64,000 nt of DNA from Flavobacterium tegetincola DSM 22377 (GTDB lineage: Bacteria > Bacteroidota > Bacteroidia > Flavobacteriales > Flavobacteriaceae). The notes below the pieces were generated by a model. The model saw only the letters and a list, made by a program, of their open reading frames with translations. It was not told the origin of the DNA and made no database searches. Below, piece after piece: positions 8,098 to 16,979 of the stretch (its first letter is position 1; each line of letters starts with the position of its first letter). The stretch lies in NCBI RefSeq assembly GCF_000425485.1, contig NZ_KE384383.1, positions 16,247-80,246 of the forward strand, read 5' to 3'. The position numbers and the translations under genes were made by a program.

Positions 8098-9149
8098 TTT
8101 TTTAAATAGTTTTCTAACGAGGGAGTGATTAAGTCAGGCGTGAAACTTTGATACAAAGTCATCGCTTCTTTTTTCATTTCCTTTGGTGATTTTGAACCGT
8201 ATAATTCAGGTTTGAAATCTTTTAAATGCACCGACACATTTCTAGTTCCGTCCTCAAAGGAGTTCCAAGCTTCTTTTTTAATCCAGGTTGAAAAAATGGT
8301 AAAAGTAGGAATATTTAGTGCTTTTGCCATATTTACCGCGCCACCTTCGTTTCCAATTAAAGCGTGGCAGTGGTGCGTGATGGATAGAAATTCTCGAATA
8401 CTTCCCGGAACAACATCTATTTTAATGTGGTTTTGTGTTTCTTTTTGACACAAGTCAAATATAGCTTTTGCCTCTTCAATTTGAGAGGGCATGTAATTAA
8501 ATAAAAGCGTTGCATTTGTTTTTTGAACAATATTGTCAAGCACTTTTGCCATATATTCCAGCGGATAGGTCTTTGATTTGCCACTTCCAAGGACGCCAAT
8601 CATGAAAACTTTTTTAGAAAAATCGATGTGGTGTTTTAATAAAATACTTCTACCGATTTCTATTTCATTTTCCGTCAAAAAAATCTTTGGTCTGAAATCA
8701 AAATCAGTTTGATCTGAAACAGCTTTGACCAAATTGATGCGGTTTTCCAAAGCGGTTCCTGCATTTGTTAAAGGTGTTGGGATTTCCTTAATTGTTTTGG
8801 TATACAGAAAATTAGAATACGACTTATGAAATCCAATCTTAGTTTTTGCATCAGAAAAAGCAACCACTAGATTACTTTCCAATTTACCATACGCGTCAAA
8901 AACCATATCGTAGCGTGACTTTCGTATGGAAATCAGAAATTTTAAAAATGCTTTTTTGCTTTCTCGATATTCGTCTTTAAATAAGATGAGGTGGTCAATA
9001 TTGGGATTGTTTTCTACAACAGGCTTTGTAAAAGGATAAATTAAATAATCAATTTCCGATTCGGGATACAGCGTTTTCAAGTTGTTGCAAATAACGCTAC
9101 TTGCCAAAACGTCGCCTATCATTTTCTGTTGAATAACCAATATTTTCAT
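8094..9149 (-). CDS. Glycosyltransferase family 9, heptosyltransferase-like
   Basis: A GT-B enzyme of 351 residues that resembles ADP-heptose:LPS heptosyltransferases. Visible motifs are the N-terminal KILVIQQKMIGDVLASSVIC, the linker FMIGVLGSGKSKTYPLEYMAKVL, and the nucleotide-sugar site HHCHALIGNEGGAVNMAKALNIPTFTIF, with the GNEGG loop near residue 265 in place of the classic GxDTG. It probably transfers heptose or another sugar to the lipid A core. A minus-strand -7 box at 9154-9161 would put the transcript start about one base before the ATG, so the message may be leaderless. Confidence 0.87.
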   Translation of the reverse strand: MKILVIQQKMIGDVLASSVICNNLKTLYPESEIDYLIYPFTKPVVENNPNIDHLILFKDEYRESKKAFLKFLISIRKSRYDMVFDAYGKLESNLVVAFSDAKTKIGFHKSYSNFLYTKTIKEIPTPLTNAGTALENRINLVKAVSDQTDFDFRPKIFLTENEIEIGRSILLKHHIDFSKKVFMIGVLGSGKSKTYPLEYMAKVLDNIVQKTNATLLFNYMPSQIEEAKAIFDLCQKETQNHIKIDVVPGSIREFLSITHHCHALIGNEGGAVNMAKALNIPTFTIFSTWIKKEAWNSFEDGTRNVSVHLKDFKPELYGSKSPKEMKKEAMTLYQSFTPDLITPSLENYLKN

Positions 9150-9153
9150 AGGT

Positions 9154-9161
9154 CAAAACTA
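9154..9161 (-). promoter_or_regulatory. Candidate -7 box almost touching the start of the GT9 gene
   Basis: Minus-strand TAGTTTTG fits TAnnTTTG and ends only 4 bp before the ATG at 9149, predicting a leaderless or near-leaderless transcript. The rest of the gap (9162-9343) shows nothing further that I can name. Confidence 0.4.
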
Positions 9162-9343
9162 CTTAATTGAAATGAGTTATACTATACTTGGATTTGATTA
9201 TTTAAGGCAATTTATTTTATTTTTTAAAATTAATAGTAAATATTGTATCGAGTTTTCAACAGATCTTGGCTAAGATTCAGTACGTGTGTCAGCATAAATC
9301 GTTGTGTCAAAATTCACAAAAATGGCATCTGTTGGTGAACGTC

Positions 9344-9856
9344 TTATTTTGAATAAGCGCCAGAAGAATATGTTAATTCGTAACTGTGGGTGTAAATTTC
9401 AAATACAATTCCGAAGGGATCTTCTACATAGCACATTTTAAAGGGTTTGTCGTTTGGATAATAAGCTCTGATGGGCATTCTTTGCTTTCCGCCATAGTGC
9501 ACAATAGTTGCTATCAGTTCTTCAATATTGGGATCCTGTACGGAAAAGTGAAAAAGTCCGGTGTTAAAAGGATTAAATTCTGGTGCTTCTTTAACGCCAT
9601 TAGGAAAGCTGAACAATTCAATTCCAATACCATCTGACGTTGCTAAATGAGCAATTTCAAATTCTGTCCAGTCCGTTCCAAAAACGTCAATGCACATTTG
9701 TCCAATGGCAGTTTCCGTTTCTTTTTTGACTGTGGAAGGTTCCATAATTACATACCATCCCATTACTTCTGAGTAAAATTTGACCGCTTCATTTATATTT
9801 GGAACGGTTAACCCAATGTGCGAAAAGGATTTTGGATAATTTTTATTTGTTTTCAT
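9344..9856 (-). CDS. VOC family (glyoxalase/dioxygenase-type) protein
   Basis: A cytoplasmic protein of 170 residues with one vicinal-oxygen-chelate domain of paired beta-alpha-beta-beta-beta modules: FSHIGLTVPNINEAVKFYSEVMGW (about 11-34), then GLFHFSVQDPNIEELIATIVHYGGK and MCYVEDPFGIVFEIYTHSYELTY. His13, His97 and Glu153 (approximate) are candidate metal ligands. The reaction is not predictable; relatives include glyoxalases and resistance proteins. It is divergent from an HxlR-type regulator 121 bp away, which probably controls it. Confidence 0.83.
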   Translation of the reverse strand: MKTNKNYPKSFSHIGLTVPNINEAVKFYSEVMGWYVIMEPSTVKKETETAIGQMCIDVFGTDWTEFEIAHLATSDGIGIELFSFPNGVKEAPEFNPFNTGLFHFSVQDPNIEELIATIVHYGGKQRMPIRAYYPNDKPFKMCYVEDPFGIVFEIYTHSYELTYSSGAYSK

Positions 9857-9874
9857 AATTTTTATTTTGGATTA

Positions 9875-9893
9875 CAAATTTAGATTATATTTG
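9875..9893. promoter_or_regulatory. Overlapping divergent promoters, VOC gene and hxlR-type regulator
   Basis: The minus strand reads TAAATTTG (9882-9875), giving a leader of about 15 nt for the VOC gene. The plus strand reads TATATTTG (9886-9893), giving a leader of about 80 nt for the regulator. Only 3 bp separate the boxes, so one bound regulator could block both. Confidence 0.5.
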
Positions 9894-9977
9894 TCTTAAT
9901 AGCAATAACTTACCATTTGGTACTATACATACTAAAAGGGGTAAAATAATGATTATCAATACTATATTTTTTAAATT

Positions 9978-10283
9978 TTGGAAAAAGAAAACATTTGCCC
10001 ATTGAATTATACGATGAATTTGATCGGGACAAAATGGAAACCGTTGATACTATTTCACTTATTGGAAGGCGAGTTGCGATCTGGCGTTTTACAGAGCAAA
10101 ATTTTAGCAATTTCAAATAAAATGTTTACGCAGACGGTAAGAGAATTAGAGAAAGATGGACTTATTCTTAGAAAAGTCTATCCAGTGGTTCCTCCCAAAG
10201 TAGAATATAAATTAAGTACAAAGGGTAAATCCTTAGAACCTATTTTGAGAAGTTTAGACGATTGGGGTTTAAACAACATGTAG
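9978..10283 (+). CDS. HxlR-type winged-helix transcriptional regulator (TTG start)
   Basis: A 101-residue MarR-like regulator of the HxlR family: CPLNYTMNLIGTKWKPLILFHLLEGELRSGVL, then a recognition helix at about 45-60 and the wing KVYPVVPPKVEYKLSTKGKSL. The family's conserved Cys (residue 7, CPL) must be included, and the only start upstream of it after an in-frame stop at 9972-9974 is TTG at 9978. The first ATG (10014) would remove that Cys. HxlR regulators often sense electrophiles or aldehydes through this Cys and control a neighbouring detoxification gene, here probably the divergent VOC protein. Confidence 0.85.
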   Translation: MEKENICPLNYTMNLIGTKWKPLILFHLLEGELRSGVLQSKILAISNKMFTQTVRELEKDGLILRKVYPVVPPKVEYKLSTKGKSLEPILRSLDDWGLNNM

Positions 10284-10293
10284 AAATAAATTG

Positions 10294-10315
10294 AACTAAA
10301 GATCTAGTTTTTTTT
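10294..10315 (+). terminator. Probable short terminator after the HxlR-type gene
   Basis: AACTA (10294-10298) pairs with TAGTT (10305-10309) and is followed by a run of eight T. The stem is short, so confidence is modest. Confidence 0.4.
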
Positions 10316-10593
10316 AAAAGACGAATGATTACAACTTTTTACATTGTAATTGCAAAGCAAAAAATAGAGTGGCGCTCTTACTATTTTTGATTTTAATTAA
10401 TGAATTTCTGGGATTTAGTTAGTAGTAAAAGTTAAATAAATTGCGATTTGAAACCTGAATAAAATGCAATCTTTTCATGCACTGTTTTTTACATTAACTT
10501 TTTATTGAAGAAGTTCTAGTCGCTATAAATTGTAGCCTTATTTATGAAGCTCAAAGCCCAAAAGATAAAAAGAAGCCTTAAGCCGTTAAGTCA

Positions 10594-10660
10594 GCCCCGA
10601 TAGAAGAGAAAATCCTTATGTCCCGGGGTTCGGGACATAAGGATTGCAACGGATAGCGGG
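10594..10660. repeat. Palindromic intergenic element
   Basis: A perfect 15-bp stem, 10611-10625 and 10631-10645, with loop GGGTT, is embedded in a partly symmetric frame: GCCCCGATAGAAG on the left and CAACGGATAGCGGGAATAGG on the right. From memory, elements with this frame recur between genes in Flavobacterium genomes. It is not followed by a T tract, so it is not an ordinary terminator. It lies just beyond the 3' end of dapD. The rest of the 421-bp gap (10316-10593) shows no supported feature. Confidence 0.65.
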
Positions 10661-10704
10661 AATAGGGTTTAATAGAAGCACTAATGACGTGCTCCAAAAA
10701 AATC

Positions 10705-11520
10705 TTAAACTGCTACGTCATATTCTCTCAAAGCGTCGTTTAGACTTGTTTTTAAATCGGTAGAAGGTTTGCGTTTTCCGATGATCAATGCACAAGGCAC
10801 TTGGTAGGAACCTGCAGCAAATGTTTTGGTATAGCTTCCAGGAATTACCACTGAACGAGCGGGAACAATTCCTTTCATTTCAATAGGAGTTTCGCCGGTT
10901 ACATCAATTATTTTTGTAGAAGCGGTAAGACAAACATTAGCACCTAAAACGGCTTCTTTTTCTACACGTACACCTTCTACAACAATACATCTGGATCCGA
11001 TGAAAGCACCGTCCTCAATAATTACGGGTGCGGCTTGAAGTGGTTCTAAAACGCCTCCAATTCCAACACCGCCTGATAAATGTACGTTTTTGCCAATTTG
11101 AGCACAACTTCCAACGGTTGCCCAAGTATCTACCATGGTTCCTTCGTCTACGTAAGCACCGATGTTTACGTAACTTGGCATTAAAATTACACCTTTAGAA
11201 ATGTAAGCTCCGTGTCTTGCCACAGCATTGGGTACCACTCGAATTCCTTTTTCAGCGTATCCTCTTTTCAATGGAATTTTATCGTGGTATTCAAAAATTC
11301 CTGCTTCTAAAGTTTCCATTTTTTGAATAGGGAAGTATAAAACAACTGCTTTTTTAATCCACTCATTTACTTGCCAACCGTTTTCTGTAGGTTCTGCTAC
11401 ACGTAACTTTCCTTGGTCTAGTAAATTAACAACTTCACGGATTGCCGTAGTAGTTTCAGATTGTTGCAACAATTCGCGGTTTTCCCACGCTTGTTCTATA
11501 ATGGACTGTAAGATTTTCAT
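10705..11520 (-). CDS. dapD: 2,3,4,5-tetrahydropyridine-2,6-dicarboxylate N-succinyltransferase
   Basis: Catalyses the succinyl-CoA-dependent step of the lysine/diaminopimelate pathway, needed for peptidoglycan and lysine. It has 271 residues, the usual length. The N-terminal helical domain is followed by a left-handed beta-helix of hexapeptide repeats from about residue 100 (VVPNAVARHGAYISKGVILMPSYVNIGAYV onward, then ATVGSCAQIGKNVHLSGGVGIGGVLEP). The C-terminus has PCALIIGKRKPSTDLKTSLNDALREYDV, typical of DapD rather than of the acetyltransferase DapH. A -7 box lies at 11538-11545. It stands alone. Confidence 0.95.
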   Translation of the reverse strand: MKILQSIIEQAWENRELLQQSETTTAIREVVNLLDQGKLRVAEPTENGWQVNEWIKKAVVLYFPIQKMETLEAGIFEYHDKIPLKRGYAEKGIRVVPNAVARHGAYISKGVILMPSYVNIGAYVDEGTMVDTWATVGSCAQIGKNVHLSGGVGIGGVLEPLQAAPVIIEDGAFIGSRCIVVEGVRVEKEAVLGANVCLTASTKIIDVTGETPIEMKGIVPARSVVIPGSYTKTFAAGSYQVPCALIIGKRKPSTDLKTSLNDALREYDVAV

Positions 11521-11537
11521 GTTTTTAAATTTTACTA

Positions 11538-11545
11538 CAAATATA
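11538..11545 (-). promoter_or_regulatory. Candidate -7 box for dapD
   Basis: Minus-strand TATATTTG, matching TAnnTTTG, 18 bp before the ATG. Confidence 0.45.
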
Positions 11546-11688
11546 AGGTTTTGAAGAGTTCAGGAAAATATTTTATTGGGTTTATGAAAAAGGCAAATAC
11601 ACTAATATAAATTTTTTAATTTTTTTTTCTTTTGCGTAAGATAAATTCTATCTTTAGTGCGCTAACGATTCAATAGTAAAAGCGCAAA

Positions 11689-13026
11689 ATGAATAAATTG
11701 ACTAAGATATTTAACCTCCACGATGGAGAGGACGACAGAGAGAAGACGCTGGAAATTATCAAGAAAAACATTGATTTTACAGGTGCAAACTTATGGATTC
11801 TGGCCTGTGCTATTATTGTAGCTTCGGTGGGCCTGAACGTCAATTCTACAGCCGTAGTAATTGGGGCGATGTTAATTTCGCCATTAATGGGGCCTATTGT
11901 TGGAGCAGGTTTCGCATTAGGCGTTTACGATTTCAATTTGTTAAAAAAGTCCTTGCGCAACTTGGCTTTATCCACCATTATTGGATTGGTGTTTTCTACT
12001 TTGTATTTTTATATCAGTCCTTTTAAAGATGTGCAGTCGGAAATCTTGGCACGAACCACGCCTAATATTTACGACATTTTAATTGCCTTTTTTGGAGGAA
12101 TTGTAGGTGTTATTGCGGTAACACGTGTTGAAAAAGGTAATCCAATTCCCGGAGTGGCCATTGCTACAGCTTTAATGCCGCCACTTTGTACCGCGGGTTT
12201 TGGATTAGCCACTGCCAATTGGAGTTACTTTTTAGGAGCCATCTACCTTTATTGCATTAACTGCGTATTTATAGGAATTGCAACGTTCTTAATTATTAAA
12301 TATTTAAAATACGCTCCTAAAAAACAGGTCGATGAAAAACAGCAAAAGCAAGTGCGTTACATCATCACGGGTTTGATACTGGTAATGCTGGTTCCTAGTG
12401 CTTATTTGGCTTACAATTTATACATCGAACAACAACTTAAGAAAAATATCGAACTGTTTATTCAAAATGAATTTGTTGAAAACGGCCATACTATTGTCTA
12501 TAAAAGAACCGATTTGAACAAACAAAACCGGGAAATAGAATTGGGATTTTTAACGAAACGCTTTGATAAAAAGGAAATTGATCTTTACAATAAGAAACTA
12601 AACAAGTACCATATTTCAGATACTAAGTTGGTCATTTTACAAGACAGTACGGATCGTTTACTGACGATGAAAGGTGATATTTTAAATGAAATTAGAGGCA
12701 GTCAGAAGGTAGACGACCGTGATATTAAAATTGCGAAGTTGGAAAATGAAATGGCGCTTAATCGTTTTGACGATGTCAATATCTATAGCGAATCTAAGAT
12801 TTTGTTTCCAACAATTGCTAAATTTTCAATTGCCAACCATACTGTTTTAATGGAAAAAGACAGCACCTTTAAAGAAACGGTTGTCATCATTTCCAGCGAA
12901 AATCCACTATCTGAAGAAGAGAAAACCAAATTTGAATTGTGGTTGAAAACCAAATTAAAACTGAAACGCATTCAAGTGTTGCAGGATATTCAGCCTAAAA
13001 TTGTACCAACAAAAAAACTCAAGTAA
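11689..13026 (+). CDS. DUF389 family membrane protein
   Basis: A 445-residue protein with about six membrane segments in the first 250 residues, among them ANLWILACAIIVASVGLNVNSTAVVIGAMLISPLMGPIVGAG, which is the DUF389 signature. The C-terminal 190 residues are soluble and charged, and may be a sensor or partner-binding domain outside or inside the membrane. The function of DUF389 is not established; in some actinobacteria relatives sit near resistance genes. The stop codon lies within the stem of a terminator shared with the convergent (p)ppGpp enzyme. Confidence 0.85.
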   Translation: MNKLTKIFNLHDGEDDREKTLEIIKKNIDFTGANLWILACAIIVASVGLNVNSTAVVIGAMLISPLMGPIVGAGFALGVYDFNLLKKSLRNLALSTIIGLVFSTLYFYISPFKDVQSEILARTTPNIYDILIAFFGGIVGVIAVTRVEKGNPIPGVAIATALMPPLCTAGFGLATANWSYFLGAIYLYCINCVFIGIATFLIIKYLKYAPKKQVDEKQQKQVRYIITGLILVMLVPSAYLAYNLYIEQQLKKNIELFIQNEFVENGHTIVYKRTDLNKQNREIELGFLTKRFDKKEIDLYNKKLNKYHISDTKLVILQDSTDRLLTMKGDILNEIRGSQKVDDRDIKIAKLENEMALNRFDDVNIYSESKILFPTIAKFSIANHTVLMEKDSTFKETVVIISSENPLSEEEKTKFELWLKTKLKLKRIQVLQDIQPKIVPTKKLK

Positions 13027-13049
13027 TGCACTTGAGTTTTTAGTTTTTT
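13011..13049. terminator. Bidirectional terminator overlapping the DUF389 stop codon
   Basis: ACTCAAGT (13017-13024) pairs with ACTTGAGT (13030-13037) around a 5-nt loop, with an A run on the left and TTTTTAGTTTTTTT on the right. The TAA stop at 13024-13026 spans the stem and loop. Confidence 0.85.
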
Positions 13050-13062
13050 TATTTAGAAACGC

Positions 13063-15279
13063 TTATTTGTATACTCGAGTTACTTTATCAATTCCGTCAA
13101 TCTTCTTAATATTGTCGCTTAGTTTCTTTAAAATGGTAATGTTCTGCACAATAACCACAACTTGACCTTTAAAAATACCCGCTTCCGAACTTAAGGAAAT
13201 GCTTTGAATATTGACGTGCATGTTGCTGGAAATAACTTTGGTTAATTCATTTGTCAATCCCAAACTGTCCATTCCTGTGATGTCCAACATCGCCTTAAAT
13301 TCTTGTTGAGACGAGTCAATCCATTTGGCTTGAATAATGCGATACGCATAATTGGATTGCATGCTAATGGCATTGGGACAATCTTTTTTGTGCACTTTGA
13401 TACCTTCATTTATAGTGATAAAGCCAAAAACATTGTCACCCGGAATGGGATTGCAACAAGCAGAAAGTTTATAATCCAACTTGTCCTGCTCTTTCCCGAA
13501 AACCAGCATGTCGTAATTACTACTGATTTCATCTTTATGAATGTGTTCAGGCGATGCGGTTGGAGCACGTTTTATTTTATTCTTGAAGAAATTCATAAAG
13601 GAATTACTTTTCAGCGAAGCAAATTCCTTCAATTGTGCATTGTCAATAGAGCCAATTCCCGCCCTGAAAAATAAGTCTAAACTGGTTTTTAGTTTAAAAA
13701 AACTAACCATTTCGTTGACAGTCGTTTCATTGAAAGCAATTTTCAAATGACGCAATTTCCGGGTCAATAATTCCTTTCCTTCTTCTGCAACTTTCTTTGT
13801 ATCCTCGTTAAGAACATTTTTAATTTTGGTTTTGGCACGAGAAGTAGTCACATAATCCAACCAGTGCGAAGTTGGTTTTTGATTGGAAGATGTAATAATT
13901 TCTACCTGATCACCGCTTTTCAATTCGTAATTCAGCGGTACCAATTTTCCGTTTACTCGTGTCCCACGTGTGGTAATTCCGATCGCTGAGTGAATGCTAA
14001 AAGCAAAATCCAATGATGTAGCACCTTTGGGAAGCGATTTGATTTCACCTTTTGGTGTAAAGACAAAGATTTCTTTGGAATACAAATTCATTTTAAAATC
14101 TTCAACAAAATCAACCGCGTTGGATTCCTGATTTTCTAACGCTTCTTTTAAAAGATTCAGCCAAACGTCCAATCCGCTTTCTTCGGTAGCACCTTGCTTA
14201 TACTTATAATGTGCAGCATAACCTTTTTCGGCAATTTCATCCATTCGTTCACTTCGAACTTGTACTTCTACCCAACGTCCTTTTGGTCCCATAACGGTAA
14301 TGTGCAACGCTTCATAACCCGTAGATTTTGGCGAAGAAATCCAGTCCCGTAACCTACTCGGACTCGGACGGTAGTGATCCGTAACAATTGAATAAATTTT
14401 CCATGCCACAAATTTCTCTTGACTCGGGTCGCATTTGTATACAATTCGAAGCGCAAATTTGTCGTACACTTCATCGTAGCTTACGTTTTGCGCTTTCATT
14501 TTTCGCCGAATCGAGTAAATCGATTTTGGGCGGCCTTTAATGACGCAATCAATTTCTTCGGATTCTAATGATTCCCGAATAACCTCAGAAATGGTCTTGA
14601 TGTACTCATCTTGTTCCTCTTTTGTTTCCTTGATTTTGCTTACTATATCATTGTAAACTTCCGGTTCCGTATATTTTAAACCTAAATCCTCTAATTTCGT
14701 TTTAATGTTGTAAAGTCCCAAACGGTGGGCAAGTGGTGCATAAATATATAAGGTTTCAGAAGCAATTTTCATTTGCTTATAATCCGCCATAGATTCCATC
14801 GTTTGCATATTATGCAATCGGTCTGCCAGTTTTATCAAAATTACCCGAACATCGTCATTTAGCGTCAACAGCATTTTCCTAAAATTTTCCGCTTGAAGCG
14901 AAATATTCATGTCTTTTTGCACTTGAGAGATTTTGGTCAAACCTTCTACAAGTTGCGCAATTTTACTGTTGAATTTTTTCTCGATATCTTCCACAGTGAT
15001 GTCCGTATCTTCCACTACATCATGCATCAGAGCTGCTGCAATGGAACTCGGACCCAAGCCAATTTCAGACGCAACAATTTTGGCCACGGCAATGGGATGA
15101 AAAATATAAGCTTCACCCGATTTTCTCCGCACGTCCTTGTGAGCTTCCACCGCTAAATCAAAAGCATCTCGGATTAATTTCTTGTCAACATCCGTCAGTG
15201 TTTGGTAACTAATACGCAATAATTCCTTGTACTCTTTTGCAATTGCTTTGTTCTCTAATTCAATCTCAACTTCTGTCAT
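13063..15279 (-). CDS. relA/spoT: Bifunctional (p)ppGpp synthetase/hydrolase, RelA/SpoT family
   Basis: Makes and degrades (p)ppGpp in the stringent response. The 738-residue protein has all five modules of a long RSH: a hydrolase HD domain with intact metal-site motif HDVVEDTD near residue 85; a synthetase domain with KSTGYEALHITVMGPKGRWVEVQVRS near 330; a TGS domain (IFVFTPKGEIKSLPKGATSLDFAFSIHSAIG, about 405-435); a zinc-finger-like segment SACCNPIPGDN with HKKDCPNA near 635; and a C-terminal ACT domain. The intact HD motif suggests it hydrolyses as well as synthesises, as expected if it is the only long RSH in the genome. Confidence 0.95.
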   Translation of the reverse strand: MTEVEIELENKAIAKEYKELLRISYQTLTDVDKKLIRDAFDLAVEAHKDVRRKSGEAYIFHPIAVAKIVASEIGLGPSSIAAALMHDVVEDTDITVEDIEKKFNSKIAQLVEGLTKISQVQKDMNISLQAENFRKMLLTLNDDVRVILIKLADRLHNMQTMESMADYKQMKIASETLYIYAPLAHRLGLYNIKTKLEDLGLKYTEPEVYNDIVSKIKETKEEQDEYIKTISEVIRESLESEEIDCVIKGRPKSIYSIRRKMKAQNVSYDEVYDKFALRIVYKCDPSQEKFVAWKIYSIVTDHYRPSPSRLRDWISSPKSTGYEALHITVMGPKGRWVEVQVRSERMDEIAEKGYAAHYKYKQGATEESGLDVWLNLLKEALENQESNAVDFVEDFKMNLYSKEIFVFTPKGEIKSLPKGATSLDFAFSIHSAIGITTRGTRVNGKLVPLNYELKSGDQVEIITSSNQKPTSHWLDYVTTSRAKTKIKNVLNEDTKKVAEEGKELLTRKLRHLKIAFNETTVNEMVSFFKLKTSLDLFFRAGIGSIDNAQLKEFASLKSNSFMNFFKNKIKRAPTASPEHIHKDEISSNYDMLVFGKEQDKLDYKLSACCNPIPGDNVFGFITINEGIKVHKKDCPNAISMQSNYAYRIIQAKWIDSSQQEFKAMLDITGMDSLGLTNELTKVISSNMHVNIQSISLSSEAGIFKGQVVVIVQNITILKKLSDNIKKIDGIDKVTRVYK

Positions 15280-15417
15280 AAACCGTTTTCTAGTTTAGTT
15301 AAAATTAGAATTAAATATTGGATTGTGCAAACAAATACACCTTTTATACAGAATGCAAAAAAGGTCTATTGAATGCAAAATAAAGTACCAATCTGAAATT
15401 TTTTTAAAATAATTATT

Positions 15418-15575
15418 TTTTGGGCGTTCCCTTTTCTGGTCAAAAAAGACGTATTAAAATCAACTGTTTTCAAGACCAGAAAAGGTCGCGTCTTCCGCTG
15501 TATCTTTTGTTGAGTCGCGTCCATAAAAATGACGCAACTCTTCAAAAGGATGCCGCTGCAACCGCTAACGCAAAC
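15418..15575. repeat. Composite intergenic element with two inverted repeats
   Basis: It begins TTTTTGGGCGTTCCC and ends CCGCTAACGCAAACC. Inside are a perfect 12-bp inverted repeat, CCTTTTCTGGTC (15430-15441) and GACCAGAAAAGG (15474-15485), and a second imperfect pair of about 20 bp (15502-15521 and 15531-15551). From memory, elements that open with TTTTTGGGCGTTCCC and close with CCCTAACGC are dispersed between genes in Flavobacterium genomes. It occupies most of the 338-bp gap between the RSH gene and creD; the remainder shows nothing else. A small open frame through it is not credible. Confidence 0.65.
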
Positions 15576-15617
15576 CCGTTGTTAATTGATGCAATTCATT
15601 TTTTTCATAACATCTTA

Positions 15618-16952
15618 TTATTTCATTTCCCAATCGATCTTTCTGGAAAAATACATCACAATTCCTAAAATCAAGAACAATCCGATGCTTCCTACTAACA
15701 AGGCGTAATTTTCCAACTGAATAATGACGTAAATAAAAGTATACAAAGAGGCCAATGCCAAACCTATAAAAAGTGAAAATTTCATACTTTTTAAAATTGA
15801 AAGTGTATACAAAAATAGCATGGCTATTACAGCGAAAGTAGCAGTTGCGTAGGCAATAGAAAACGTGGAGTGTTCCGTAATGGAAATTAATAGAGTATAA
15901 AAAAGTACTAAAGCCAATCCAATCATTCCGTATTGAAATATGTGAATACTGATTTTACTAATGGTTTGAATCAAGAAGAAAATTAAGAAAGTCAACCCAA
16001 TCATTAGAAATCCGTATTTGGAAGCCCGCTCATTTTGTTGGTATTGGTCCACGGTTTCAATTAATTTGACGCCAAATAAATACTCGTCGAGTTGAGGTAA
16101 TGTTTCCGTATATTCTTGTGAAAACGGTCGGTTGACTTGTGAAACCGTCCAATCGGCATGAAAGCCGTTTTCCGTAATTGATTTTGATTTAGTATTGGCA
16201 GAAAAGATACCTTCAAAACTTGGGTTTTGCCAATCTGAATCAATGGAAACCGTTGTGGATTTTCCAACAGGCGTAAATTTTACCGAGTTGCTTCCGTTGT
16301 ATTTCATCTGGAATTTAAACGGAAGGTTTTCAAGGTCTTTTACTGCAAATACTTCAGATTCCAAATTATCGAAGTATTTATCGGAATTGGCTCTGGACTC
16401 AAAAGTTAAAGTAGTGTCGCCGACTTTTAAATTTAAATCACCTTTACTGCTTTTTAAATTTGTGGTTTTAACCAAAATGCTTGCTTGATCCCACATGACA
16501 TTGGCTTCGTCAATTTGCAATTTTTTAAAATTGGGTTTTGAAAACGCACCTTGAACATTAATGTCTGTGGAAAATACCACTACATTATATAAACCTCTTT
16601 TTAAAGAACTGTCTTTTTGAATAGTTGTTTTGAAATCAGCTTTTTCTGGAAAAAAATAAGCGTGATCAATGGATTGCGTCGTACTGATTTCTTGCTTGTT
16701 GTTGGTGGGATTTAAAAGGGTTGTGGTGATGTAAATTTTGTACGGTACTTTAAGAATGGGGCCGTAAATATGTACATCGGTTCCCCAAGATTCGGTTACT
16801 TCGGTTACTACATTTTGTTTTCGGTTAGCACGCTCGGTAATTAAACTTTGCACGTAAGAAAGCGGAATCAATAAGAAAAGTGCTAACAAACCTACCATAA
16901 TAATTTTAGCTGTGGTGGTTTGATAAAAAGGAATTTGTTTTTCAGTTTCCAT
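15618..16952 (-). CDS. creD: CreD-family inner membrane protein
   Basis: A membrane protein of 444 residues. There is one membrane segment near residues 14-32, a large extracytoplasmic domain (about 35-300) with family patterns such as ESWGTDVHIYGPILKVPY and TFESRANSDKYFDN, then a C-terminal bundle of about five or six segments from 313. CreD (inner membrane protein of the CreBC regulon in enterobacteria) is tied to envelope integrity and colicin tolerance, but its biochemical role is unknown. Here it lies downstream of a 94-residue membrane protein and near a winged-helix regulator, with candidate operators at 17291-17309 and 18257-18275. Confidence 0.88.
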   Translation of the reverse strand: METEKQIPFYQTTTAKIIMVGLLALFLLIPLSYVQSLITERANRKQNVVTEVTESWGTDVHIYGPILKVPYKIYITTTLLNPTNNKQEISTTQSIDHAYFFPEKADFKTTIQKDSSLKRGLYNVVVFSTDINVQGAFSKPNFKKLQIDEANVMWDQASILVKTTNLKSSKGDLNLKVGDTTLTFESRANSDKYFDNLESEVFAVKDLENLPFKFQMKYNGSNSVKFTPVGKSTTVSIDSDWQNPSFEGIFSANTKSKSITENGFHADWTVSQVNRPFSQEYTETLPQLDEYLFGVKLIETVDQYQQNERASKYGFLMIGLTFLIFFLIQTISKISIHIFQYGMIGLALVLFYTLLISITEHSTFSIAYATATFAVIAMLFLYTLSILKSMKFSLFIGLALASLYTFIYVIIQLENYALLVGSIGLFLILGIVMYFSRKIDWEMK

Positions 16953-16979
16953 AATAAGTAATTTAAGTTAAAGGTTTTT

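Noticed and set aside
15420..15668. An 82-residue plus-strand open frame inside the composite repeat.
   Set aside because: It is composed of repeat-element sequence, overlaps the 3' end of creD and has no start context.
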